Shown: one piece after another, positions 8,776-17,523 of the stretch
Layout of the letters: each line of letters begins with the position of its first letter
Numbering within the stretch: position 1 is the first letter of the stretch
Source: an uncultured Flavobacteriaceae bacterium
Lineage (GTDB): Bacteria; Bacteroidota; Bacteroidia; Flavobacteriales; Flavobacteriaceae
Reading direction: 5' to 3'
Assembly (NCBI GenBank): GCA_905381055.1
Contig: CAJPUR010000011.1
Location: forward strand, 62,001 to 126,000
DNA: 64,000 nucleotides
The notes under the pieces: model-generated
What the model was told of the DNA's origin: nothing
Databases searched by the model: none
What the model saw: the letters and a program-made list of their open reading frames with translations, nothing else
Translations under genes and position numbers: made by a program

Positions 8776-8951
8776 TTGTTATTTTTTAAAAGCTTTTCTC
8801 AAATATATTTAAAATAATTCTTAATTAAAATTAATATTGATTTTTAAATACATCTCAATAAATATAAAAACATAATTTTAAAACACTAATTTAATTTTAA
8901 ATTTAATAAATTCATTGAAGCAAATTTTGTATTAAAAATAAACATATTAAA
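8776..8951. promoter_or_regulatory. Divergent intergenic region of the sugar locus
   Basis: These 176 very AT-rich bases separate the divergent GMC gene and the isomerase-to-DUF1080 run. A promoter for the minus strand is listed separately. For the plus strand I find no clear TAnnTTTG box. I see no convincing operator palindrome, so no regulator can be named. Confidence 0.5.
8800..8828 (-). promoter_or_regulatory. Putative promoter of the GMC/small-subunit operon
   Basis: On the minus strand, TATATTTG (8807-8800) is a perfect -7 box of the Bacteroidetes type. TTA at 8828-8826 stands 18 bases upstream as a -33 element. Transcription would begin near 8793, about 18 bases before the start codon. 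Confidence 0.5.
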
Positions 8952-9941
8952 ATGAAAAGAAGAAATTTTTTATCAAAAACTATAAAATCATCTATCGCCT
9001 TATATACCATTGGATTATTAAGTTGTAAAAATAATTCTAAACCTTTAGCCCCCTTCAAAAAAATAAATTTTAATTTCAATCATGATTTATTTAAACTTTC
9101 TCTTGCTCAATGGTCAATACATAGGTTGATTGAAGATGAAATAATTTCACCTTACGAATTTGCAAAATTTGCCAAAAACTGGGGATTTAGTGGCCTTGAA
9201 TATGTTAGTGATTTATATCAAATTAATGAAGCTTCAAATAAATTAAATGCAATAAAAAAATTTGTATCCAAATCTAATGAACAGTCAAACCAATATAATT
9301 TAGAAAATCTACTTATTATGATTGATAAAGAGGGTGATCTGTCAGTTCAATCAAAAAATAAAAGAGATATGGCAATAATCAATCACCACAAGTGGATAGA
9401 TGCTGCAGCAGAAATGGGATGTCATTCAGTTAGAATTAATTTATTTGGTGTCAATGATCCCATTTCTTGGGCAGAATACTCAAAAGAAAGTTTAGTCGCT
9501 TTATCAGAATATTCATCAAAATTAAATATTAATATCCTTGTAGAAAACCATGGATATCTTTCTTCAAATTCAGCCTTATTAATGGAAGTTTTAAATGATG
9601 TAAATCTTCCTAACTGTGGAACACTTCCAGATTTTGGTAATTTTTGTCTTGGTAGAGTTGGAGGAGATAGATGGGATACAGAATGTCTTGAGGAATATGA
9701 CAAATACCAAGGAGTTAAAGAGTTATTACCAATGGCAATGGCAGTTAGCGCAAAATCTTATGACTTTGATCCCAAAGGGCAGGAAACAACAATTGATTAT
9801 CTAAAAATGATGCAAATGGTTAAAGATTCAGGTTATAAAGGATATATTGGAGTTGAATATGAGGGTGATATCCTATCTGAACAAGACGGAACCCTGGCAA
9901 CAAGAAAATTATTAATTGATACTATTGAAAATTTGAGTTAG
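8952..9941 (+). CDS. Sugar phosphate isomerase/epimerase-like TIM barrel with Tat/lipoprotein signal
   Basis: A 329-residue protein of the AP-endonuclease-2/xylose-isomerase-like barrel family. The N-terminus MKRRNFLSK is a twin-arginine motif, followed by a hydrophobic stretch ending in LLSC at about 22-25, so the protein is probably an envelope lipoprotein. The barrel begins at LAQWSIHR; candidate metal ligands are Glu in NILVENHGYLSSN, Asp in LPDFGNF, and Glu in YIGVEYEGD near the end. It heads the plus-strand run of the sugar locus, with 10 bases to the next gene. An exported isomerase-fold protein beside an exported oxidase and hydrolase suggests action on a keto-sugar in the envelope; that role is inference. 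Confidence 0.88.
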   Translation: MKRRNFLSKTIKSSIALYTIGLLSCKNNSKPLAPFKKINFNFNHDLFKLSLAQWSIHRLIEDEIISPYEFAKFAKNWGFSGLEYVSDLYQINEASNKLNAIKKFVSKSNEQSNQYNLENLLIMIDKEGDLSVQSKNKRDMAIINHHKWIDAAAEMGCHSVRINLFGVNDPISWAEYSKESLVALSEYSSKLNINILVENHGYLSSNSALLMEVLNDVNLPNCGTLPDFGNFCLGRVGGDRWDTECLEEYDKYQGVKELLPMAMAVSAKSYDFDPKGQETTIDYLKMMQMVKDSGYKGYIGVEYEGDILSEQDGTLATRKLLIDTIENLS

Positions 9942-9951
9942 ACAGTTTTTA

Positions 9952-11178
9952 ATGAGTTATTTTATAAAGTTTCAGCTTTCTTTAATGATGTTTCTCCAAT
10001 TCTTTATTTGGGGGTCGTGGTTTGTTACACTTGGAACTTTTTTAAATAAAAATCTCGATGCAACAGGAATTCAAAGCTCTATAGCTTTTTCTACTCAATC
10101 ATGGGGCGCAATAATAGCCCCTGTTTTTATTGGCCTTATTGCTGATAAATATTTTAATGCTGAAAAAATTCTTGGGATACTTCATTTGATTGGTGGGTAT
10201 TTAATGATTCAATTATATCAATCAACATCATTTGATTTATTTTATCCTTTAGTTTTCTTTTATATGATTCTATATATGCCAACACTAGCCTTAGTTAACT
10301 CGATTTCATTTAGTCAAATGAAAAATCCTTCCAAAGAGTTTTCATCTATTAGAGTTTTTGGAACATTAGGATGGATTTTCTCTGGGATTATGATTAGCTA
10401 CTTTTTTGGATGGGATTCGCAATTATCTATAAATGATGGCTTATTAAAAAATACATTCAGAATGGCAGCCATTGGATCTTTCGCTTTAGGAATTTTAAGT
10501 TTTTTTCTTCCAAAGACTCCTCCAAATTCCAGAAATAAAAAATCAAGAAAACTAAAAAACATATTAGGTTTAGATGCATTAAAGCTTCTCAGAGATAAAA
10601 ATTTTTTCATGTTTTTTATAACCTCTATATTAATATGTATACCATTAGCTTTTTATTATCAACAAACAAATCCTTTTTTAGTTGATATAGGGATGGAAAA
10701 TCCAACTGGTACTATGGCTCTAGGACAATTCAGTGAAGCCCTTTTTATTTTGCTCTTACCATTATTTTTAAAAAAATTTGGATTTAAAATAACCTTAATT
10801 ATTGGAATGTTTTCATGGTTTCTTAGATACCTACTTTTTGCTTATGGCGATGTTAATGATGGTTATTACTTATTGATATTAGGTATTTTTTTGCATGGAA
10901 TATGTTATGATTTTTTTTTTGTTTCTGGTCAGATCTATACCGATTTCAAAGCAGGGCAAAACTATAAAAGTTCTGCCCAAGGCCTTATAACTCTTGCTAC
11001 ATATGGTGTTGGAATGTATATTGGATTCTGGTTCGCAGGATTTATTTCTGATTTTTACAAAGTTGGATTAACATTTAATTGGAAAATTATTTGGGTTTTT
11101 CCAAGCTTAATTTCTTTATTTGTTATGTTTTTATTTATAATTATATTTAGAAATGAAAAAATTAAAACAAAAAACTAA
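9952..11178 (+). CDS. MFS permease, nucleoside/sugar H+ symporter (NupG-like)
   Basis: A 408-residue inner-membrane protein with about 12 hydrophobic segments. The opening FIKFQLSLMMFLQFFIWGSW and the following GTFLNK match the nucleoside:H+ symporter (NupG/XapB) branch of the major facilitator superfamily, which in Bacteroidota often sits in sugar catabolic loci. The conserved loop IGLIADKYF after the second segment is also present. It lies between the exported isomerase and the Gfo/Idh/MocA gene, 12 bases from the latter. Import of the released (keto)sugar is the likely job, although the family name refers to nucleosides. Confidence 0.88.
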   Translation: MSYFIKFQLSLMMFLQFFIWGSWFVTLGTFLNKNLDATGIQSSIAFSTQSWGAIIAPVFIGLIADKYFNAEKILGILHLIGGYLMIQLYQSTSFDLFYPLVFFYMILYMPTLALVNSISFSQMKNPSKEFSSIRVFGTLGWIFSGIMISYFFGWDSQLSINDGLLKNTFRMAAIGSFALGILSFFLPKTPPNSRNKKSRKLKNILGLDALKLLRDKNFFMFFITSILICIPLAFYYQQTNPFLVDIGMENPTGTMALGQFSEALFILLLPLFLKKFGFKITLIIGMFSWFLRYLLFAYGDVNDGYYLLILGIFLHGICYDFFFVSGQIYTDFKAGQNYKSSAQGLITLATYGVGMYIGFWFAGFISDFYKVGLTFNWKIIWVFPSLISLFVMFLFIIIFRNEKIKTKN

Positions 11179-11190
11179 AAAATAAATATT

Positions 11191-12324
11191 ATGAGTAACA
11201 AAATTAGATTGGGAATCCTAGGAGGTGGTGGAGACTCATTGATAGGTGTTCTGCACAGGGTTGCGGCTAATATGTTTGATAAATATCAAATTATTGGTGG
11301 TTGTTTCAATCCTGACCCCAAACAAAATAAAGATTTTGCAGATCAAATCGGTGTAAATGCCAGTCGTGTATATGATACGTTTGAAATTATGATTTCTGAA
11401 GAAATGAATCTACCAGAAAATCAAAGAATTCAAGCCGTTTCTGTCCTCACCCCAAATTTTCTTCATTACCCTATGGCAAAAAAATTACTTGAAAATGGGT
11501 TTCATGTAATCTGTGAAAAACCACTAACAACATCACATGAAGAAGCTTTAGATCTTCAGAAAATTCAAAAAGAAAAAGGAACATCATTTGCAGTAACATA
11601 TACATATACTGGATATCCAATTATCAGACAGATGAAAGATATGATTAAAAATGGGGTAATTGGAAATATCCAAAAAGTTGATATGCAATACTATCAAGGA
11701 TGGATTAATCCAATAATTCATGACAAATCTCAAAGAAATTCAGTTTGGAGGTTAGATCCAAAAAAGGCAGGAATAAGTAGCTGTATTGGAGATATAGGGA
11801 CGCATGCTTATCATATGTTAGAATATTTAACTGACATGAAAGTTGACAAAGTTCTCTCAGATCTAAATCATTTGTACAGTGATAATGAATTAGATATTGA
11901 CGGAACAGTTTTAATAAGATTTTCAGACTACAGTAAAGGTGTTATTCGCGCAAGTCAGATTGCCACTGGTGAAGAAAATAATTTAACTGTTGCCATATAT
12001 GGAGATAAAGGAGGTTTTAGATGGGAGCAAGAAAACCCAAATTATTTATATTACTTAACAAATGATAAACCTCTTCAAGTTTTAAAACCTGGGAATCCAT
12101 ATTTATCTGAATTTTCTTTACAAGATACAAAGTTACCTGCCGGTCATCCTGAAGGTATTTTTGATTCTATGGGTAACATATATAATGGCGTTGCCAGGGA
12201 AATTAATGGAGAAGATAATTTTAAAGGTTCCTATCCTACTTTAGATGAAGGTGTAAGAGGAATGAAATTTATCGAAAAAGTTGTTGAATCAAATGCCAAA
12301 GGTAATATTTGGTTATCACTATAA
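11191..12324 (+). CDS. Gfo/Idh/MocA family oxidoreductase
   Basis: A 377-residue NAD(P)-dependent sugar oxidoreductase. The Rossmann motif is glycine-rich (LGILGGGGDSLIG, 7-19). The catalytic Lys is in CEKPL (Lys110), and the second half has GDIGTHAYHM with His205 and His208. There is no signal peptide, so it is cytoplasmic. Family members oxidise or reduce ring hydroxyls of sugars and inositols, including interconversion of 3-keto sugars and sugars. Between a permease and a second isomerase, a role in reducing the imported keto-sugar back to a normal hexose is plausible but inferred. Confidence 0.92.
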   Translation: MSNKIRLGILGGGGDSLIGVLHRVAANMFDKYQIIGGCFNPDPKQNKDFADQIGVNASRVYDTFEIMISEEMNLPENQRIQAVSVLTPNFLHYPMAKKLLENGFHVICEKPLTTSHEEALDLQKIQKEKGTSFAVTYTYTGYPIIRQMKDMIKNGVIGNIQKVDMQYYQGWINPIIHDKSQRNSVWRLDPKKAGISSCIGDIGTHAYHMLEYLTDMKVDKVLSDLNHLYSDNELDIDGTVLIRFSDYSKGVIRASQIATGEENNLTVAIYGDKGGFRWEQENPNYLYYLTNDKPLQVLKPGNPYLSEFSLQDTKLPAGHPEGIFDSMGNIYNGVAREINGEDNFKGSYPTLDEGVRGMKFIEKVVESNAKGNIWLSL

Positions 12325-12334
12325 AATAAAAATT

Positions 12335-13396
12335 ATGAAAACAATTAAAGGACCCGCTATATTTTTAGCACAATTTGTTGACAATAAAGCACCATTTAAC
12401 ACCTTAGATGGAATGTGCAAATGGGCAGCTGATTTAGGTTACAAAGGAATTCAAATCCCAACATGGGAAAATTTTTTAATCGATGTAGATAAAGCTGCTG
12501 AAAGTAAAACTTATTGTGACGAATTAAAAGGAAAAGTTAATTCTTACGGTTTAGAAATTACCGAGTTAGCAAGTCATCTTCAAGGTCAGCTTGTTGCAGT
12601 TCACCCAGCTTATGATTTATTATTTGATGGTTTTGCACCGGAAAAAGTTAGAAATAATCCTAAAGCGAGAACTGAATGGGCAATTGATACCATGAAAAAA
12701 ATTGCTAAAGCTAGTAGGAATTTAGATCTTGATTATCATGGAACTTTTTCAGGATCATTACTTTGGCATACATGGCATCCTTGGCCTCAAAATCCAGCTG
12801 GACTAGTTGATCTTGGATTCAAAGAATTGGCTAAAAGATGGATGCCTATTCTTGATACTTTTGATGATAATGGTGTTGATGTTTGTTATGAAATTCATCC
12901 TGGTGAAGATTTACACGACGGAATTACATTTGAACGTTTTTTAAAAGCAACAAATAATCATAAAAGGGTTAACATCTTATATGACCCAAGTCATTTTGTA
13001 TTACAACAACTTGACTATGTCACCTACATTGATCATTATCATGAATTTATTAAAATGTTTCATGTTAAAGATTCTGAATTTAAACCAGACGGGAAAAAAG
13101 GTGTTTTTGGAGGCTATGGTGACTGGTTTGATAGAGCTGGTAGATATAGATCTCCTGGAGATGGTCAGATTGACTTTAAATCTATTTTCACCAAACTTAC
13201 CTCTTATGGATGTGATGTTTGGGCTGTAATTGAATGGGAATGCTGTATAAAAAGTCCAGAACAAGGAGCCAGAGAAGGAGCCCCGTTTATTAAAAATCAT
13301 ATCATAGAGGCTACTGAAAAAACTTTTGATGATTTTGCTGGAGTTGGAGAAACTGATGAAAAATATTTAAGAAAAATTTTAAACCAAGGAAAATGA
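12335..13396 (+). CDS. Cytoplasmic sugar phosphate isomerase/epimerase family protein
   Basis: A TIM-barrel isomerase of 353 residues. I place the start at 12335 (MKTIKGPAIFLAQF), because a longer in-frame start at 12281 would overlap the previous gene by 44 bases and adds a non-homologous leader. Probable metal ligands are Glu in CYEIHPGED, Asp and His in YDPSHFVLQ, His in FHVKDSEF and Glu in VIEWECC. The length, and the MCKWAADLGYKGIQIPTWE start of the barrel, fit the larger isomerases found with Gfo/Idh/MocA genes. There is no signal peptide. It overlaps the DUF1080 gene by 4 bases (ATGA). The substrate is unknown. Confidence 0.92.
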   Translation: MKTIKGPAIFLAQFVDNKAPFNTLDGMCKWAADLGYKGIQIPTWENFLIDVDKAAESKTYCDELKGKVNSYGLEITELASHLQGQLVAVHPAYDLLFDGFAPEKVRNNPKARTEWAIDTMKKIAKASRNLDLDYHGTFSGSLLWHTWHPWPQNPAGLVDLGFKELAKRWMPILDTFDDNGVDVCYEIHPGEDLHDGITFERFLKATNNHKRVNILYDPSHFVLQQLDYVTYIDHYHEFIKMFHVKDSEFKPDGKKGVFGGYGDWFDRAGRYRSPGDGQIDFKSIFTKLTSYGCDVWAVIEWECCIKSPEQGAREGAPFIKNHIIEATEKTFDDFAGVGETDEKYLRKILNQGK

Positions 13397-14124
13397 AAAA
13401 TATATTGAAAATTACTTTTACCATTTCTTTAGTTTTAGTTTTATATTCATTTATAACTCAACCTAAAAATGAAATAATAAAATCTTCTGAATGGATTTCT
13501 CTTTTCGATGGAGAAACGTTTAATGGATGGCATACTTACAATGGAGATGAGATTTCAAAAAAATGGAGTATTGAAAATGGAGTTATGGTTTTTGATCCAA
13601 AAAAACCTAATCTTAAAAATCTTAGTGGATCTGGAAATATTGTTACAGATGAAGAATTTACAAATTTTGAACTTTACTTAGAATGGAATGTTTCAGAAGT
13701 TGGAAATAGTGGATTATTCTGGGGTGTTAAAGAGATTGAAGGATTAAGTCAGCCTTACCTTACTGGTGCGGAAATTCAGATTTTAGATAATGATAGGCAT
13801 CCAGATGCAAAAAATAATCCAAAATACCATCAAGCTGGAGCATTATACGATATGGTTCAGCCTGAATTTGATGTATGTAACCCAGCAGGCGAATGGAATA
13901 AAATGGTATTGAAAATCGATCATAGTGAAAATAAAGGAACTGTGATACTTAATGATGCTAAAATTGTTGAATTCCCATTGGCTGGGCCTAGTTGGTCTAA
14001 ATTAGTTGAAAATTCAAAATTTAAAAATTGGGAATATTTTGGGGCATATAAAACTGGTAAAATTGGATTACAAGATCATGGTGATAAAGTCTCATTTAGG
14101 AATATAAAAATCAGAAAACTTTAA
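13393..14124 (+). CDS. DUF1080 (3-keto-disaccharide hydrolase) family periplasmic protein
   Basis: A 243-residue protein with a signal peptide (hydrophobic residues about 5-22, no lipobox Cys). The domain begins with WISLFDGETFNGWHTY, the hallmark opening of the DUF1080/3keto-disac_hyd concanavalin-like family, and continues with GSGNIVTDEEFTNFELYLEW and NSGLFWGVKE. Members have been shown to cleave 3-keto-glycosides. The gene starts inside the end of the isomerase gene (4-base overlap), so it is translationally coupled. With the GMC oxidase and cytochrome nearby, it is the predicted cleavage step of the pathway. Confidence 0.93.
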   Translation: MKNILKITFTISLVLVLYSFITQPKNEIIKSSEWISLFDGETFNGWHTYNGDEISKKWSIENGVMVFDPKKPNLKNLSGSGNIVTDEEFTNFELYLEWNVSEVGNSGLFWGVKEIEGLSQPYLTGAEIQILDNDRHPDAKNNPKYHQAGALYDMVQPEFDVCNPAGEWNKMVLKIDHSENKGTVILNDAKIVEFPLAGPSWSKLVENSKFKNWEYFGAYKTGKIGLQDHGDKVSFRNIKIRKL

Positions 14125-14144
14125 ATAAATTTTTAATTTTATTT

Positions 14145-15002
14145 ATGATTCAATCTATGACAGGCTTTGGTAAATCTGAAAGCCTAATATTTTCAAAAAG
14201 TATTTCGATTGAAATCAGAAGTCTAAATTCTAAAAACCTTGATTTGAATATAAGGGTTCCTAATTCATTTAAAGAATTTGAACCATTAATTAGAGAAAAA
14301 ATCTCAAAAAAACTTGTAAGAGGAAAAATAGATTTTAATTTAACTATTGAAAATCTAAATGAAAATAACCTAAATCAAATTAATAAAAATATCATTGAGG
14401 ATTACATTAATCAACTTCATAAGATAAACAAATCTGAAAGAAGTGAGCTACTTAAAATTGCAATAAAACTTCCAGATTCTGTTAAAATTAAAAAGCAAAA
14501 GTTAGAGAATAATTTAGTAACTAGAATAATTTCATTATCAAATAAAGTAATTAATCAAGTAATCAAATTTAGAATAAAAGAAGGTAGATCTTTGAAAAAA
14601 GATTTTGAATTAAGGATTAAAAATTTGAATAAATTTATAATTAAAATAAATAAGTTTGATATTAAAAGAAAAGAAAAAATTTCATCAAAACTAAAAAAAA
14701 CTGTGAGTAATTTAAATATTCAAATCGACAAAAGTAGATTTGAACAAGAATTAATATATTATATAGAGAAGTATGACATTAATGAAGAAAAAATTAGACT
14801 AAAAAGTCACTTGGGGTTCTTTGCCGAAATATTAAAAAAAGAAAAATATAATGGCAAAAAATTAGGTTTTATTTGTCAAGAAATTGGAAGAGAAATAAAT
14901 ACAATAGGTTCTAAATCAAATGATTTATTTCTTCAAAAGATAGTTGTGAAAATGAAAGATGAATTAGAAAAAATCAAAGAACAAATATTAAATGTTCTAT
15001 AG
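14145..15002 (+). CDS. yicC: YicC family endoribonuclease
   Basis: A 285-residue YicC/YloC protein. It opens with MIQSMTGFGKSE, the family's conserved N-terminus, and the C-terminal DUF1732 domain has SHLGFF and GKKLGFICQEIGREINTIGSK. YicC is an endoribonuclease in E. coli; the role here is taken from the family. It ends directly at the gmk start with no gap, and yicC-gmk-nadD is a frequent order in Flavobacteriia. The middle is very rich in Lys and Asn, as expected for this base composition. Confidence 0.95.
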   Translation: MIQSMTGFGKSESLIFSKSISIEIRSLNSKNLDLNIRVPNSFKEFEPLIREKISKKLVRGKIDFNLTIENLNENNLNQINKNIIEDYINQLHKINKSERSELLKIAIKLPDSVKIKKQKLENNLVTRIISLSNKVINQVIKFRIKEGRSLKKDFELRIKNLNKFIIKINKFDIKRKEKISSKLKKTVSNLNIQIDKSRFEQELIYYIEKYDINEEKIRLKSHLGFFAEILKKEKYNGKKLGFICQEIGREINTIGSKSNDLFLQKIVVKMKDELEKIKEQILNVL

Positions 15003-15566
15003 ATGATTGTTGGAAAACTTATTATAATATCTGCTCCTTCTGGAAGTGGTAAAACTACTCTTTGTAATTTTTTACTTAAAAAAATTAATAATTTAAATTT
15101 TTCAATTTCTGCAACTTCTCGTTCTTCAAGACCAAACGAGATTGATGGTAAAGATTACTACTTTTTATCTTTAATGGAATTTAAAAAAAAAATTGAAAAA
15201 AATGAGTTTATTGAGTATGAAGAAGTTTATGAAAACGTTTTTTATGGTACTCTTAATTCTGAATTAAAAAGGTTATGGGATTTAAATAAAATCATTCTGT
15301 TTGATTTAGACGTAAAAGGGGGAATAAATTTAAAGAAAATGTTTCCTGAAAAAACTTTATCAATTTTTATAAAACCACCTTCAATAAAAATTCTTGAAAA
15401 AAGATTAGAATTAAGGGAAAGTGAATCAAAAAAAACAATTAAATCAAGAATTAATAAAGCTAAAAAAGAAATCTTATTTTCAGAAAAATTTGATGTTATC
15501 ATAACTAATGATAATTTGGAGAATGCAAAAAAGAATTTGTTGAGATCTGTTTTAAATTTTATATAG
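15003..15566 (+). CDS. gmk: Guanylate kinase
   Basis: A complete guanylate kinase (187 residues), which converts GMP to GDP with ATP. The P-loop SAPSGSGKTTL is at 10-20. The GMP-binding segment ATSRSSRPNEIDGKDYYF begins near 37, and FIEYEEVYENVFYGT follows, with the conserved Glu and Tyr. VKGGINLKKMFP is the usual Asp-Val-Gln-Gly region, here with Lys instead of Gln. The start codon follows the yicC stop immediately. Confidence 0.97.
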   Translation: MIVGKLIIISAPSGSGKTTLCNFLLKKINNLNFSISATSRSSRPNEIDGKDYYFLSLMEFKKKIEKNEFIEYEEVYENVFYGTLNSELKRLWDLNKIILFDLDVKGGINLKKMFPEKTLSIFIKPPSIKILEKRLELRESESKKTIKSRINKAKKEILFSEKFDVIITNDNLENAKKNLLRSVLNFI

Positions 15567-15610
15567 TTCCCTTTTAAATTATAAATTAATAATGTTAGTT
15601 TGTATATAGA

Positions 15611-16186
15611 ATGAAAAATATAGGTTTACTTTTTGGATCATTTAATCCAATTCATAATGGCCATGTCTCTTTGGCAAACTTTTTCATAAACCACAGAAAT
15701 TTCAATCAAATTTGGCTTGTAGTCTCTCCATTAAGCCCATTTAAAAAAAATCAAATTATTTTAGACAAATATGAACGATTGGATATGGTCAAAATAGCTA
15801 TTAAACCTTTTGAAAATATTTTTGCTTCAGATATAGAGTTCAAAATGAAAACTCCAAGCTACACTATTGACACATTAAATAAAATTAAAAAAATATATCC
15901 TGAGAATTCGTTTTCTATAATAATTGGTGAGGACAACCTTGACAATTTAAAAAAATGGAAAGATTTTAATTTAATTATTGAAGATTATAAAATATTTATT
16001 TATCCTAGAAATTTTTCAAAAAAAAATATTGATTTAAATATAAATTCTATAGATAAAATTAAAGCGCCCTTTATTGATGTTAGTTCAACATATATTAGAG
16101 AATCTATTAAAAAAAATAAAAAAATTGATGGATTATTATCCCCGGATGTTTTAAATCAAATTAAAAAAAAGAAATTTTATCTTTAA
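15611..16186 (+). CDS. nadD: Nicotinate-nucleotide adenylyltransferase
   Basis: A 191-residue nucleotidyltransferase of the NadD family, making deamido-NAD from NaMN and ATP. The HxGH motif is in NPIHNGHV (residues 13-20), the conserved WLVVSPLSPFK follows, and the ISSTxxR-type motif reads VSSTYIRE near the C-terminus. It lies 44 bases after gmk and ends one base before the convergent glycosyltransferase. Confidence 0.95.
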   Translation: MKNIGLLFGSFNPIHNGHVSLANFFINHRNFNQIWLVVSPLSPFKKNQIILDKYERLDMVKIAIKPFENIFASDIEFKMKTPSYTIDTLNKIKKIYPENSFSIIIGEDNLDNLKKWKDFNLIIEDYKIFIYPRNFSKKNIDLNINSIDKIKAPFIDVSSTYIRESIKKNKKIDGLLSPDVLNQIKKKKFYL

Positions 16187-17479
16187 TTAAATACTTCTTA
16201 AAATTGAATCAAGTTCTTTCGATAAGTTCTCTCTACTAAACATATCTATATTTTTAATTTTATTAAACAGTGGTTTACCACTTTGCCATGATTTTATAAG
16301 TTTATCTAAAAATATATATGAGCCATCTAAATCGTCTACCTCAATTACTTTTAATAATTTGCTTTCAGAAAATAATTTTGAAATTGGATTTTTTTTACTT
16401 CCAACAGAAATTATTGGAACCTCTGAAGCCATATATTCAAGAATTTTACCTGAAATCATAAATTTATCTACATCATTGTAAATAAAATTTAATAAAAGAT
16501 TTGCACTTTTTATTAAAATAACAGCTTCTCTATGACTAACATATCCCAAATACTTAACTTCAACTAATGGAAGTGTACTATTAATCTTTTGAATAATTAA
16601 TTTTTCAACCTTTCCTGATATAGAAAGTCTTATTGGTATTTTAGGATATTTTTCTGATACCTTTTTAATTGCTAAAAAAACTGATTTGTATGATTGATTA
16701 TTTGTTAAAACCCCTGTGTAAACTATGTGGAAAAAAGATTCTTGCTTAGGAATTATTGATTTAATTAAACCCTTATCATACCCATTAATTATTGAAAAAA
16801 ACTTCTGTTTAATTTCTATTTTATTTTTTAATAATTTATGAAAATCTTCACCAACAGTAGTTAAAATAGCCGACGCAGATTCAAGCACTTTTTTTTCATA
16901 TTTCTCGTCTTTTTTTTGAAAATAATTTAATCTGTAAAAATATTTATTATAGAAAATATTACTCCAAGGGTCTCTAAAATCTGCCATCCATTTTAATTTA
17001 AATATTTTTACTAATTCTAATCCAATTAAATGGCTGGAATGAGGAGGTCCAGTAGTAATTATATATTTGATGTTTTCTCTTTCAATAATTGATTTTGCTG
17101 CTTTAATTGCATATTTATTCCACCCCCTTCTTGCATCAGGAATAAAAAAATTACCTCTTACAAATGAAAAAAATTTATTTATTAAAGAAGAATTATCAAC
17201 TTGGCTTTGGGGTATTCCATCCCTTGAATTGCCGGTTTTAAATTTTGAATAGATCCTCAGAGGGTCAATAGTTTTTGTTCTAATAACTCTCAAATTCCTA
17301 GATATATTGGATAAACTCTCATCAATTAAAGGATATGAAGCAACTTTATAGTCAACTGTAATTACAATTGGATCCCATCCTAATTTTTTAAGATAGAAAG
17401 AAAAATACAACCATCTTTGTACACCTGACCCCCCTGATGGAGGCCAATAATAAGTGAAAATGATTATTTTTTTTGACAA
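16187..17479 (-). CDS. Glycosyltransferase family 4 protein
   Basis: A 430-residue GT-B glycosyltransferase. The N-terminus has the donor-side loop YYWPPSGGSGVQRW at about 10-23, typical of GT4 enzymes in Bacteroidota. The C-terminal half has FHIVYTGVLTNNQSYKS and KILEYMASEVPIISVGS, where the conserved Glu of the GT4 EX7E region lies. The acceptor and donor sugars are unknown, and the gene stands alone, between nadD and the suf operon, away from the glycan cluster at the right end of the window. Confidence 0.9.
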   Translation of the reverse strand: MSKKIIIFTYYWPPSGGSGVQRWLYFSFYLKKLGWDPIVITVDYKVASYPLIDESLSNISRNLRVIRTKTIDPLRIYSKFKTGNSRDGIPQSQVDNSSLINKFFSFVRGNFFIPDARRGWNKYAIKAAKSIIERENIKYIITTGPPHSSHLIGLELVKIFKLKWMADFRDPWSNIFYNKYFYRLNYFQKKDEKYEKKVLESASAILTTVGEDFHKLLKNKIEIKQKFFSIINGYDKGLIKSIIPKQESFFHIVYTGVLTNNQSYKSVFLAIKKVSEKYPKIPIRLSISGKVEKLIIQKINSTLPLVEVKYLGYVSHREAVILIKSANLLLNFIYNDVDKFMISGKILEYMASEVPIISVGSKKNPISKLFSESKLLKVIEVDDLDGSYIFLDKLIKSWQSGKPLFNKIKNIDMFSRENLSKELDSILRSI

Positions 17480-17523
17480 ATTAAATCAATTAATTAAACA
17501 AATTTAAATTAAAATAAATTGAA

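Noticed and set aside
12281-12334. A longer start for the cytoplasmic isomerase gene
   Set aside because: It would overlap the previous gene by 44 bases, and the added residues are the shifted reading of that gene's end.
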